Source of the DNA: an uncultured Lentisphaerota bacterium | GTDB lineage: Bacteria > Verrucomicrobiota > Lentisphaeria > Oligosphaerales > CAITYL01 | Assembly: GCA_903921725.1 (NCBI GenBank) | Contig: CAIXRA010000028.1 | Location: 61,051-125,050, forward strand | Direction of reading: 5' to 3' | Length of the DNA: 64,000 nt | Part shown: positions 35,727-46,100 of the stretch, piece after piece | How positions within the stretch are numbered: the stretch's first letter is position 1 | How the letters are laid out: each line of letters opens with the position of its first letter | Position numbers and translations under genes: made by a program | The notes under the pieces: model-generated | What the model saw: the letters and a program-made list of their open reading frames with translations, nothing else | Told to the model about the DNA's origin: nothing | The model's database searches: none

Positions 35727-36125
35727 ATGAGCGACTGCCCGAAAGATCTGCATTACACCCAGAACCATGTTTGGATCCGCGACGAAACCAAAGGGAAAAA
35801 ACGCGGCGCACGCATCGGTGTCACGGAGGAGCTGGCCAATCGTCTCGGCCATCTGCTCGGCGTGGACATGCCGATGGTCGGCGACGAACTGGAGATGGAC
35901 AATCCGTGCGTCCACTTCCACCGCACGAAGAACAGCATCTACGACCTGCCTGCGCCGCTCACCGGCCGCGTCACCGCCATCAACAAGGACGTCCTCGACG
36001 ATCCGGCCCTGATTGCGCTCGGCCCCTACCGGAACTGGCTCTACTGCATGGAATACGACGAGGACGAGGAATTCGAGATGCTTCTCTCCGTCCAGCAGTA
36101 TAGCTCTTACCTCGACAGCTTGTGA
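35727..36125 (+). CDS. GcvH-like (glycine cleavage H) protein
   Basis: 'HYTQNHVWIRDE...RIGVTEELANRLGHLLGVDMPMVGDELEMDNPCVHFHRTKNSIYDLPAPLTGRVTAIN'. Confidence 0.8.
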   Translation: MSDCPKDLHYTQNHVWIRDETKGKKRGARIGVTEELANRLGHLLGVDMPMVGDELEMDNPCVHFHRTKNSIYDLPAPLTGRVTAINKDVLDDPALIALGPYRNWLYCMEYDEDEEFEMLLSVQQYSSYLDSL

Positions 36126-36245
36126 TCCTGCTCCGCGCGCCCCGCCAACCCTCCGCACCCCCGCCACACCACCGTCGGGACGGACCCTAAAAGTGGGGGC
36201 GGGGTGGTGCCGGATTTTTCCACGCAATCTGGATTCCCCCGCATC

Positions 36246-37028
36246 ATGCCGCTCCCAGACCCGATTACATTCCGGTACGCACCGCCTCCCCCGGCCGTGG
36301 CTGCCGGACTTTCCACGGGTCCCCGGAACCGCGCGGAACCGGCGCTCCATTTCTGCTTTGCCGGACTGCTGGCCGGGCTGCTGGTCTGGACCGGGCAGCA
36401 CTTTTCCGTCACCCCCTGGCAGGGCTGGACCGCCTACCTCGTCCTGCCGCCCGCGGCGGCCGCCGGGATCGGGCTGATCCTGCTTCCCGAGGTGCCGCAT
36501 CCCTGCCGCCGGCGCACGCCCCTGCGCCTGACGAGCGCCCTGGTTCTTGCCGGCCTTTCCCCGTTCATCGTCTGGTGGTTCCGCATGCCCGGCCAGATTT
36601 ACTTCACCGTCTGTGCGCATGCGGCCATGCTCGCCGCCGGCTGGTTCCTCTTTGAATGCGCCGGCTGGCTGCACGCCTTCTTTGCCGGACGCCACCGCCC
36701 GCTCCTCGCCGCCTGCGCCTGGTTTACCCAGTTCCTTTCTTACTTCGGCTTCATCCTCATCGTCGCCGTGGTTCCCATTCTCTACCTCCTCCGCTGCGCC
36801 ATTCTCTGGTGGAAGGAGATGCACGGAGAGGCCGGCACCGTCATGGATGCCTGGGCGCGGCTCTCCGAACCGACCATCCGCACCGCCATGCTGCTCCCCG
36901 GCCTTTCCCTGCTGATTCTCCTGTTCCTGGCCCGGATCATGCCGGCGCGCCCGCCGCCCGTCCTGTCCGCGCTTTCCAACCACGAACCGCTGCCCGCTTC
37001 CCCCATCAAGGAGACCGAAGCCCCATGA
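36246..37028 (+). CDS. Uncharacterised multi-pass membrane protein
   Basis: Hydrophobic ORF, stop overlaps pyrF start (ATGA). Confidence 0.65.
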   Translation: MPLPDPITFRYAPPPPAVAAGLSTGPRNRAEPALHFCFAGLLAGLLVWTGQHFSVTPWQGWTAYLVLPPAAAAGIGLILLPEVPHPCRRRTPLRLTSALVLAGLSPFIVWWFRMPGQIYFTVCAHAAMLAAGWFLFECAGWLHAFFAGRHRPLLAACAWFTQFLSYFGFILIVAVVPILYLLRCAILWWKEMHGEAGTVMDAWARLSEPTIRTAMLLPGLSLLILLFLARIMPARPPPVLSALSNHEPLPASPIKETEAP

Positions 37029-37717
37029 GAAACGCCGCCGAAATCGCCGTCGCCCTGGATGTCGACACCCTGCCGGAAGCCTTCGACCTCGTCCGCCGCA
37101 TCGGCCCCTCCGTCACCTGGTACAAGGTCGGCAAACAGCTCTTCACCCAGCACGGACCCGAGACCGTCCGCATGCTCAAGGCCGAGGGCAAGAAAGTCTT
37201 TTTGGACCTCAAGTACCACGACATCCCGAACACCGTCGGCCAGGCCGTCCGCGCCGCCGCCGCCATCGGCGCCGACCTCACCAACGTCCACGCCTTCGGC
37301 GGGCCCGAAATGCTCGCCGCCGCCGCCAAGGCCGCGACGGAGACCGGCATCAAGGCAATCGCGGTCACCGTTCTCACCAGCATGGACGCCGCGCAGCTCC
37401 AGGCCGTCGGCGTCAACGCCACCCCCGCCGAACAGGTGCTCCGTCTCGCGCGCCTTACCAAAACCGCCGGCATGCACGGCATTGTCTGTTCCGCGCTCGA
37501 AATCGGACTGATGCGCGGCGAGTTCGGCCGCGACTTCCTCCTCGTCGTCCCCGGCATCCGCCCCGCCGGCTCCGACAAGGGCGACCAGAAGCGCGTCATG
37601 ACCCCGCGCGACGCCGTCCGCGCCGGCGCCAACATCCTCGTCATCGGCCGCCCCATCACCGGCGCCGCCGACCCCGCCAAGGCCGCCGCCGACATCCTCG
37701 CCGACATGCGCAACTGA
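37025..37717 (+). CDS. pyrF: Orotidine 5'-phosphate decarboxylase
   Basis: 'VALDVDTLPEAFDLVRRIG', 'VFLDLKYHDIPNTVGQAV', 'VVPGIRPAGSDKGDQKRVMTPRDAVRAGANILVIGRPIT'. Confidence 0.94.
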   Translation: MRNAAEIAVALDVDTLPEAFDLVRRIGPSVTWYKVGKQLFTQHGPETVRMLKAEGKKVFLDLKYHDIPNTVGQAVRAAAAIGADLTNVHAFGGPEMLAAAAKAATETGIKAIAVTVLTSMDAAQLQAVGVNATPAEQVLRLARLTKTAGMHGIVCSALEIGLMRGEFGRDFLLVVPGIRPAGSDKGDQKRVMTPRDAVRAGANILVIGRPITGAADPAKAAADILADMRN

Positions 37718-37725
37718 AGACACTT

Positions 37726-37848
37726 TTCACCACGAAGGACACGAAGAGCACGAAGATCAGGCAAAACGACAAAGTCTTGCAGACGACTTAACGTTATCCA
37801 TTGCCGGAAGATGTTTCTCTTCGTGATCTTCGTGCCCTTCGTGGTGAA
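37726..37848. repeat. Inverted-repeat element (CACGAAGANCACGAAGA family)
   Basis: TTCACCACGAAGGACACGAAGAGCACGAAGA (37726-37756) versus reverse complement of TCTTCGTGATCTTCGTGCCCTTCGTGGTGAA (37818-37848): 29 of 31 positions match. Confidence 0.9.
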
Positions 37849-37873
37849 TCTCATTCGCAACAAGGGGCCTTCC

Positions 37874-39322
37874 ATGAAAGCAAAAACGGGATGCCTGTGG
37901 GGCTGCGGCGGCCTTCTGGGGCTGCTCCTGCTCGCCTGGGGGGCGCTGCTCGTCCTCCAGCACACCGTCGCGAAATGGCCCGACCCCGTCCCCGGCGTCC
38001 GCCTCGAACCGTCCCGCCCCATCCTCGCCGAAGCCGGCGTCAAGCCCGACAACGCCTTCTACTACATCCGGCAGTGGAAGGACGTAAAGCCGGCCGACTC
38101 TCCAGCAGATGAATCTCTGCGCTGGCCGGCCTGTGGCCTCGCTGGAAGCCCATATCCGATATTCGAACGAGCCATAGCGGACAACGCTGAAAACCTTGCT
38201 CTTTACCAAAAGGCGGCTACCCTGCCGAATTGTCAGGTCGTCACGCCGCAAAAAATATTGACCGAATTACCCGAGATCAAAGTCAAATGGCACATTATTC
38301 TGCTCTGCTATCGTGCAGAAAAGGCTGCGGCTATAAGAGACTGGTCGTCCTCTTTGGATGATCTCCGCACCGCTTTGGTTGTATCCAGCCATCTCAGCCG
38401 TGGCGGCGTGCTGATTCACAGGTTGTGCAGCATTTATGGTCACAAATCCACCACTGCCAGCCTCCGCCGAATTGCGCAGGAACGGAATCCACCTGTGGCG
38501 TTCCAGAAAACAATGGACGCCGTTCTTGCTGAAACGGCACGCACAATGGAGCCGATAGAGGAAACCGTGCGGCAAGAGTGGTTGATGACGCACTCTTCGT
38601 TCAATGAGTTCTATAGGGACGGCAATCCGCCCGTTTTGTGGGCGTACGAGCACGGCTTGACGGCCCCCATCGGCAGCTCTCCATGCCGTTCTCTACAGAT
38701 GCTGGATTCTGTTTTTTCTTTGGCCATCAATGGACTCGAAAGGGGGGATGAACGCGTCATCCAAACCGCCATAGACATGACATACAGCCGAAGTGCTGAC
38801 ACGTTGAATAGCGCCCTCTTGGGCGTTCCTCCACCGCTGACAAGCCGACAAGAGATGCGGTGGGAAAGGATACGCATGCTCAGCAATCCGGTAGCGGAAC
38901 AGTTTCTTGCAGCTTTTCTGGGTTCTTCCATGTACAGCATCAAGGTCACACTTGACCGCTCCCTCCTCGAGCGCGCCGACCTCGACAGCACCCGGCTGGT
39001 GCTTGCCGTACGGCGCTGGGAGCTCGAGCACGGCGGCAAGCCGCCCGCCGCCTTGGCCGAGCTGGTGCCGGGCTATATTCCCGCCGTCCCCGAGGACCCG
39101 TTCAGCCCGAGGCACGAACCGTTCCGCTACCGCAGCGACGGCATGTCCTGGGCCGTGTACAGCGTCGGCGAGGACGGCAAGGACGGCGGCGGCCGCTATT
39201 CCCAGCTCGACCGGGAAGACAAGAAGCTGCACCCGTCCGAACTGGATCTGGTTTTCGCCTCCGACGAATTCCAGAAGAAACGCACCCGCTACGAAGAACA
39301 ACAGGCGAAAACAAAAAAGTGA
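37874..39322 (+). CDS. Uncharacterised membrane-anchored protein
   Basis: 483-aa ORF with N-terminal TM 'GCLWGCGGLLGLLLLAWGALLVL'; start set at MKAKTG, upstream extension is repeat-derived. Confidence 0.75.
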   Translation: MKAKTGCLWGCGGLLGLLLLAWGALLVLQHTVAKWPDPVPGVRLEPSRPILAEAGVKPDNAFYYIRQWKDVKPADSPADESLRWPACGLAGSPYPIFERAIADNAENLALYQKAATLPNCQVVTPQKILTELPEIKVKWHIILLCYRAEKAAAIRDWSSSLDDLRTALVVSSHLSRGGVLIHRLCSIYGHKSTTASLRRIAQERNPPVAFQKTMDAVLAETARTMEPIEETVRQEWLMTHSSFNEFYRDGNPPVLWAYEHGLTAPIGSSPCRSLQMLDSVFSLAINGLERGDERVIQTAIDMTYSRSADTLNSALLGVPPPLTSRQEMRWERIRMLSNPVAEQFLAAFLGSSMYSIKVTLDRSLLERADLDSTRLVLAVRRWELEHGGKPPAALAELVPGYIPAVPEDPFSPRHEPFRYRSDGMSWAVYSVGEDGKDGGGRYSQLDREDKKLHPSELDLVFASDEFQKKRTRYEEQQAKTKK

Positions 39323-39326
39323 AAGC

Positions 39327-39515
39327 ATCCGCAGATTACACGGATTTCGCAGATGATGAGGCGGGAGCCACAAAGCCGTGAGAGCGGCTTCCCCTAATCT
39401 GCGCAATCGGTGTAATCTGTCGATAAAACGCCCCTCCCTCCTTATTTTGTACCCATTTTGTGTTATTTTGTGGTTACCCCCCCTCCCCATCTGCGAAATC
39501 GGTGTAATCTGTGGA
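39327..39515. repeat. Three copies of ATCTGCGNAATCNGTGTAATCTG repeat plus ATTTTGTG words
   Basis: 39327-39354 (inverted), 39396-39425 and 39490-39515; 'ATTTTGTGTTATTTTGTGGTTA' between them. Confidence 0.9.
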
Positions 39516-39525
39516 TGATTCTCCC

Positions 39526-40143
39526 ATGAACGTCGACTACACGCTTTATCTCGCCACCGACCGGACGATTCTCGGCGCGCGCTCCCTGGAGGCGGCCGTC
39601 GAGGAGGCGGTCCGGAACGGCGTCACCGTCGTCCAGCTCCGGGAGAAGGCGTGCGCCTCGGGCGAGTTCTACGAGATCGGGCGCCGCCTGCTGGCGGTCA
39701 CCCGGCGCTGCGGCGTGCCGCTGATCATCAACGACCGGCTGGACATCCTGCTGGCGCTGGACGCGGACGGGCTGCACGTCGGCCGCGGCGACCTGCCGCT
39801 CGGCCGGGCGCGCGCCCTGACGCCGGGGAAGATCCTCGGCTACTCCGTGCACTCCGTCGCCGACCTGCGCCACGCCGAGGCGTGCGGCGCGGACTACGTC
39901 GGCATCGGCCCGGCGTTCCCGACGGGGACCAAGCCGGACGCGGCGGCCGCGCTCGGCGTGGCGGGGGTTGCGGAGATCGCACGCGCGGCGTCGATCCCGT
40001 GCGTCGCCATCGGCGGCATCCACGCGGGCAACGCGGCGGCGGTGAAGGCGGCGGGCGTCTCCGGCGTCTGCGTCATCTCCGCCATCCTTGGCGCGGCGGA
40101 AATCGACAAGGCGGCGCGCGGACTCCGCGCGGCCCTGGGCTGA
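39526..40143 (+). CDS. thiE: Thiamine-phosphate synthase
   Basis: 'VTVVQLREKACASGEFYEIGRRLL', 'LIINDRLDILLALDADGLHVGRGDLPL', 'GYSVHSVADLRHAEACGADYVGIGPAFPTGTK'. Confidence 0.93.
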   Translation: MNVDYTLYLATDRTILGARSLEAAVEEAVRNGVTVVQLREKACASGEFYEIGRRLLAVTRRCGVPLIINDRLDILLALDADGLHVGRGDLPLGRARALTPGKILGYSVHSVADLRHAEACGADYVGIGPAFPTGTKPDAAAALGVAGVAEIARAASIPCVAIGGIHAGNAAAVKAAGVSGVCVISAILGAAEIDKAARGLRAALG

Positions 40144-40151
40144 ATCGGGCA

Positions 40152-43100
40152 TCACCGACGGTTGCGCCGGTGCCCGAGCAGCGCGAGGGCTCCGATGGCG
40201 AGCAGGCCAAGCGTACCGGGTTCGGGGACGTAATTGAGGATGATGGAACCGCCGGATTGGGTGACGGAGAAGCTGTTGGGACCGACGGCATTGTTGTCCG
40301 TGAATTTGTCGGTCTTGATGAGGATGGCGTTTGCGTTGAAGCCATGGACGGCGCTTGCCGTGGCGATGGTCCAGCTGTAGCTGGAGGCGGGGTTCCAGCC
40401 GGTCACGCCGCCGATGCCGGTGATGTCGAGCAGGAACGGGTTCTGGGCGGTCGCATTGAGCGTCAGCTCGCCCGTAATCTGCAGGAAATCGAATCCGGGC
40501 GACTTCCCGGTCAGGTTCTTGCCGTCCTGCGAGCCGGTGCCGGATACGGTGTCCAGCTGCCACTGCATGGCGCCGCCGGAGTTCAGGAGCACGTTGCCAT
40601 TCACCGAAAGGGCGCCGACGCCGTTGTTGACGCCGCCGTCGCCCGGAGCGAGCGTGCCGCCGTTTTCAATCGTCGCGCCGCCCACCGTGCCGGAGCCGGT
40701 GAGGATGGCGCCAGCGTTGACGGCGGCCGTGCTGAGCAGCGAGCCGTTGACCTTGAGCACGCCGTCGTTGACCGTGGTGGCGCCGGTGTAGGTGCCGCTG
40801 CCCGTGACGGCCAGGGTGCCGGCGCCGGTCTTGGTGATGCCGAATCCGTTGCCGGAGAGTGTCCCGGAGAGGGTGAGGGTGTCGGCGGCATGGCTCACGG
40901 CGAAGCCGGAATTTCCAGCCAGAATCATCGGTGCTGAAATTTCATGGCTGCCGTTGGCATCCGTGACGGAAGCCGGGCCACCGTTGCCCTTGAGTGTCAG
41001 CGCGCCGCCGGTTCCCCGCGCAACGGTGTAGGAGTAGGAGGCATTGTTGAAGGTGACGGCACTCAGGCTTGGGTTTGCACCGTTGAGGCTGATGGTGGCG
41101 GGCGCGGAGATGGCGCCGCCGAACGTTGCGGTGTCGTTGGCGCTGAGGGTGCCGTCCAGGCCTGGCACGCCGCCGGCGTAGGTCCAGTTGCCGAAGGCGT
41201 CGGCATTGTTGCCCCAGCTGCCGCCGCCGACAATGTTCCAGACACCCTGTCCGGTGTAGGCGAAGCCGGTGACGGCGACGGTCTGCGGTGCCAGGGCGGT
41301 GTCGGCAAGCCCGCTGGCGGCGACGGCCTGGGAGGTGAAGTTGACCGCCACGCTGCCGCTCTTCTCGCCGGCCGTGTTGTCGGAGATGCCGACAATCATG
41401 CTACTGCCGTTGCTGGAGCCGCCGGCCATGCCGGTGACGGAACCGGTGGCGGTGATGCCCGCATCCGGCGTGCCGAAGCTGCCGGCCAGCGATTCGGTGA
41501 AGTCGCCCGCGGCGGTGGTGTTGGCCACGGTCAGCGTCCGCGTGCCGAAGTCGCCGCCAGCGTGGATTCTGCCGAGGTTGACCGCGGGGGTGACGGTGGC
41601 GACCGCGTAGTTGTACATGTCCACATAGATGGCCTTGTCGGCCGTCACGTCATGCAGCGCCCAGTGGTAGGCGGGCAGGCCGCTGACCGTGGCAAAAGAG
41701 CCGATGGTGGAGCCGGTGTAGGTGAAGAGCTTGTAGGAGCCGGGGCCGACGCTGCCCCGGCTGTTGGCGCCGGCGTTGTCGGTCAGGTTCAGGTTGCCGC
41801 CGAGATAGATGTCGCCGGTGACGTTGACGCGGTCGCTGATGCCGGGGTGTGCATGATCCGCACCCGGCGTCCCCATCTCGAAGTCGGCGTTTCCAGTCAG
41901 TGTCAGGGTGGTCGAGACGCCGAGCGTGCCGATGCCGAAATTTCCGGGGGAGAGCGTGCCGTTGCTGTCCACCGTCATGGCGCCGGTGGTGCCGGTGCCG
42001 GTAAGGGTCGCGCCGGTTTTGACGATGGTGGTGCCGGAACCGGCGATGGAACCGTTCACGGTCAGGACGCCCGCCTCCACCGTCGTCGTGCCGGTGTAGC
42101 TGCTGGTGCCGGTGAGGATCAGAGTGCCGGTGCCGGCCTTGGTGAAGCCGCCCGTGCCGCCGTTGTTGGCGATGACGCCGCCGTAAGTCAGTGTTTTGGT
42201 TCCGAGCACATCGATGGTTCCCGCGCCGGTGGGGCCGACGGCGATGCCGCGGTTGGCGTTGAGCGTGAAGGTTTCGGTTGCCGTGAGCGAGGCGCCGGCG
42301 TCAATCACCAAGCTGCCCGGCGTGGCCAGCGTGGGATCCGCGCCCAAGTTTCGGTCCTGGCTGATGGAAAGCACGCCCTGCAGGATGGTGGTCGTCCCGG
42401 TATATGTACTGGTGCCGGTGAGCGTCAGGAGGCCCGTGCCGGTCTTGGCGAGGGAGGTGGTGCCGCTGCCGTTTTCAATCACGCCTCCGAACGCGCCGGT
42501 CTGGTTGTTGGCGCCTGTGGTCAGGGTGGCCGGGCCGGTTCCCGTGTTGCTCACGGTGCCCGAGCCGGAGAGGCCGTTGACGGTGATGCTGGTGTTGTTG
42601 AGGTCGAGCGTGCTGTTGAGCACGAGATTTCCCTTGCCGTCGCCGTAGGGGATGGCTGAAACGCCGCCGACCTTCAGGGAACCCGCGGAAACCACCGTGT
42701 CGCCCGAGTAGCTGTTGGAGCCGCCCAAGGTCACCGTGCCGAGGCCGGTTTTGGTCAGGCCACCGATGCTGGATCCATTGTTGGCGATGATGCCATTGTA
42801 GGTCAGCGTCTGGTTCAGCGCCGCGTCCAGAATGCCGTAGCCGCTGCCGGAGGCGGGGCCGACGGCGATGCCGCGGTTGGCGTTGATTTCAAATGTGTTG
42901 GTTGCGGAGATCCCGCCGCCGTTGAGCACGATATTACCCGGAGTCGGCGACGCGGGAATGGCACCCAAGGCGCCGTAGGAGGTGATTGCCAGGAGGCCGC
43001 CGGTGACCGTTGTGCCGCCGGAATAACTGTTGGCGCGAGTCAGCGTCACGGTGCCTGTGCCGGTCTTGGTCAGGCCGATGGTGCCGAGGCCATCGTCAAT

Positions 43101-46100
43101 CGTGCCGCCGAAGCTGCCTGAGCCGCCGCTGGCGCCTGTGGTGAGGATGACCGATGTGACGCTGTTATTGGTGATGGAGCCTGTGCCCGCGAGGCCGTCG
43201 ATGGCGATTACTTTCCCGTTCAGATCCAATGCGCCGCCATTGTTGATCGTCAGCGTGCTGTGCGATGAAAGGCCCGCGTTGCTCCCCATGGAGAGCGTGC
43301 CCTGCGCGATGGTCGTGGCGCCGGAGAAGGTGCTGGTTCCCGACAAGGTCAGGATGCCGGTGCCGGCCTTGGTCAGACCGATGGTTCCCGCGCCGTCCAA
43401 GATGTTGCCGCTGAAGGTGCTGGTCTGGTCATTGGCGCCAGCCGAGAGGATGGAGGCGCCCTGGCTGTTGGTCAACGTGCCGGAGCCGGAGAGGCCATTG
43501 ACGGTGATGCTGTTGCCGCCGAGGTCGAGCGTACCGGCGGAGGCGAGCGAGAGATTGCCCTTGTAGGCGCCGTAGGGGATGGCGGCCGCGTTGCCGATCT
43601 TCAGCGTTCCGGCGGAAATCGTGGTGGAACCTGAATAGGTGTTGACGCCGCCGAGGGTTTCGGTGCCGGAGCCGATCTTGGCCAGAGAGATCGTGCCGTT
43701 GCCGTCCTGCACGATGCCGGTGAAGAGCGCGGAGGCGTTGTTGCCGCCGACGGTGAAGGTCACCGGCGAGTACAGGCTGTTGGTCACCGTACCGGCACCG
43801 GACAGGCCATTTACGGTCAGGCTCAGGTTGTTGACGTCCAGTGTTCCGGCGGCGGCGATGGCGACGTTCCCTTTGCCGCTGCCGGAGGGGATGGCGGCGG
43901 CATCGGTCACCTGGAGGATGCCCGTGGAGATGGTCGTGTCGCCGGAATAGGTGTTGGTGGTGGAGAGAACCATGGAACCGGCGTTGGCCTTGGTCAGGCC
44001 GCCGGATCCGGAAATCACGCTCTGCACAATGGCGTTGCCGTTGCCGCCGACGGTGAAGGTGCCGGCCGTGATGATGGCACCTGTCTGCAGCGTCAGCGTC
44101 TTCCCGGCCGTTGCCACATCCACCCCGCCGCCGCCGGCATTGACGGTGAATCCGCGGGTGTAAGCCTGGTCGGCACTGCCCGTATAGGAAAGTGTTCCCG
44201 TGTTGGTGGCGTCGCCAAGGATGATGGGGCTGGAGCCCGTGCCGAGCTTGCCCCCGACACCGATGTCGGCGGCGCTGACGGCCCCGTTGCTGATCGTTGT
44301 CGTGCCGCTGTAGGTGTTGACGCCGGTGAGGGTCAGCGTGCCGCTGCCGCTCTTGTTTAGGGAGAGGGTCCTGGTTCCGTCGGCGATGACGCCGCCAAAG
44401 GTGCTCGAACTGCCGGCAGCTCCGGCGGTCAGCGTGGCGTTGGAAGCACCGTTGTTGTTGATGGTGCCGGTGCCGAGCAGGCCGTCCATGGTGACGTTAT
44501 ACCCGTTGACGTCCAGGGTGCCGGCTGTGCTGATTGTGACCGTGCTGTTGCCGGAGAGGCCCGTTGAGCTGCCCATCGCCAGGGTGCCGGTTGAGATCGT
44601 GGTCGCACCGGAGTAGCTGCTGGTGCCGGAAAGTGTCAGCGTGCCGGTTCCGGTCTTGGTCAGCGCCAAGGTGCCTCCGATGCTGCTCCCGTTCAGGATG
44701 TTGCCGGCGAAGGTGCTGGTCTGGTCGTTGGCGCCCGCGGTCAGGACGATTGCACTGGCCGTGTCGGTGGAGATTGTGCCGGAGCCGGACAATCCGTTGA
44801 CCGTGAGGCTGTTGTCCAGGTCGAGCGTACCGTTCACAATCACGTTGCCTTTGCCGATGCCGGACGGAAGGGCGGCCACGTTGGCGATTTCCAACGTGCC
44901 GACGGAGACGGTGGTGTCGCCGGAATAGCTGTTGGCGCCGACCAGCGTCAGCGTGCCGGAACCAATTTTGGCGAAGGCGACGGTTCCGTTGCCGTCCTGG
45001 ATGACGCCGCCGAAGCTGCTGGTGGCGTTGCCGCCGCCTGCGGTGAAGAGCACCGCGCCGTTCAGGCTGTTGGTGACGGTACCCGTGCCGGTTAGGCCGT
45101 TGACCGTGGGGCTGAAGTTGTTCAGATCCAGCGTGGTGCCGGTCGCCAGAGAGAGGTTGCCCTTGCCGATGCCGGACGGAACCGCCGCCACGTTGCCGAT
45201 CTGGAGCGTGCCACCTTGGACATCGGTAAGCCCCGAGTAGCTGTTGCTGCCGGAAAGGGTGAGGGTTCCCGCAGCCGCCTTCGTCACGCCGCCCGATCCG
45301 GAAATCACACTGGAAACGGCCGTGTTGCCCGCACCCTCAAAGAGAATGGAGCCGCCGCTGGAAAGGTCGACGCCTCCCGTACTCACGGTGAGCAGGGTCC
45401 CGGCCGTGAATGACTCCACTTCGCCGCCGCCCGCATTGACCGTAAGCCCGCGGGTGAAGGAGGCGCTTGCCCCCGTGTAATACAGCGCACCCACCGTGCT
45501 TGCGCCGCCGAGAACCACCGGCGAGGAGGCACTGCCCAAATTGCCGCCGGAGGCCAGGTTGGATACGCTGATTTTGCCGCTGCTGATTGTGGTCGTGCCG
45601 GTGTAGCTGCTGTTGCCCGACAGCGTCAGCGTGCCGGTGCCGGTCTTGGCCAGGCTCACCGTGCCCAAGCCGTTGGTGATGGCGCCGGAGAAGGTGCTGC
45701 TCTGGTCGTTGGCGCCCACGGTGATGCCCGCCGCGCCGGCCACGTTGCTGGTGACGGAGCCAGCACCGCTCAGGCCGTTGATGGTGATGGCGTTGCCGTT
45801 GAGGTCGAGCGTGCCGGCCAGGCTGACGTTGCCCTTATTGGTGCTGTAGGGGATGGCGTAGGCGTTGGCGACCTTGAGCGTGCCGCTACTGATCGTCGTG
45901 TCGCCCGCATAGGTGTTGGAGCCGCCCAGTACGAGCGTGCCGGTGCTGCTCTTGGTCAGGCCGCCGGTGGTGATGCCGGCGTTGGCGATGATGCCGTTGT
46001 AGGTCAGCGTTTTTCCGGAAGCAACGGAGATGGAGGCGGCCGTGGCGCCATTAATGGCTATGCCGCGGTTTGCCGAAAGAGTCACGTCGTTGGTGGTGCT

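Noticed and set aside
34884-36983. 699-aa extension of the RDD-family ORF
   Set aside because: The upstream extension lies antisense to the GcvH-like gene and a membrane protein; a start near 35657 is more plausible.
37811-37873. Upstream extension (MFLFVIFVPFVVN...) of the 37874 gene as an N-terminal signal
   Set aside because: Encoded by the right arm of a dispersed inverted repeat; the internal ATG at 37874 is followed by a normal TM anchor.
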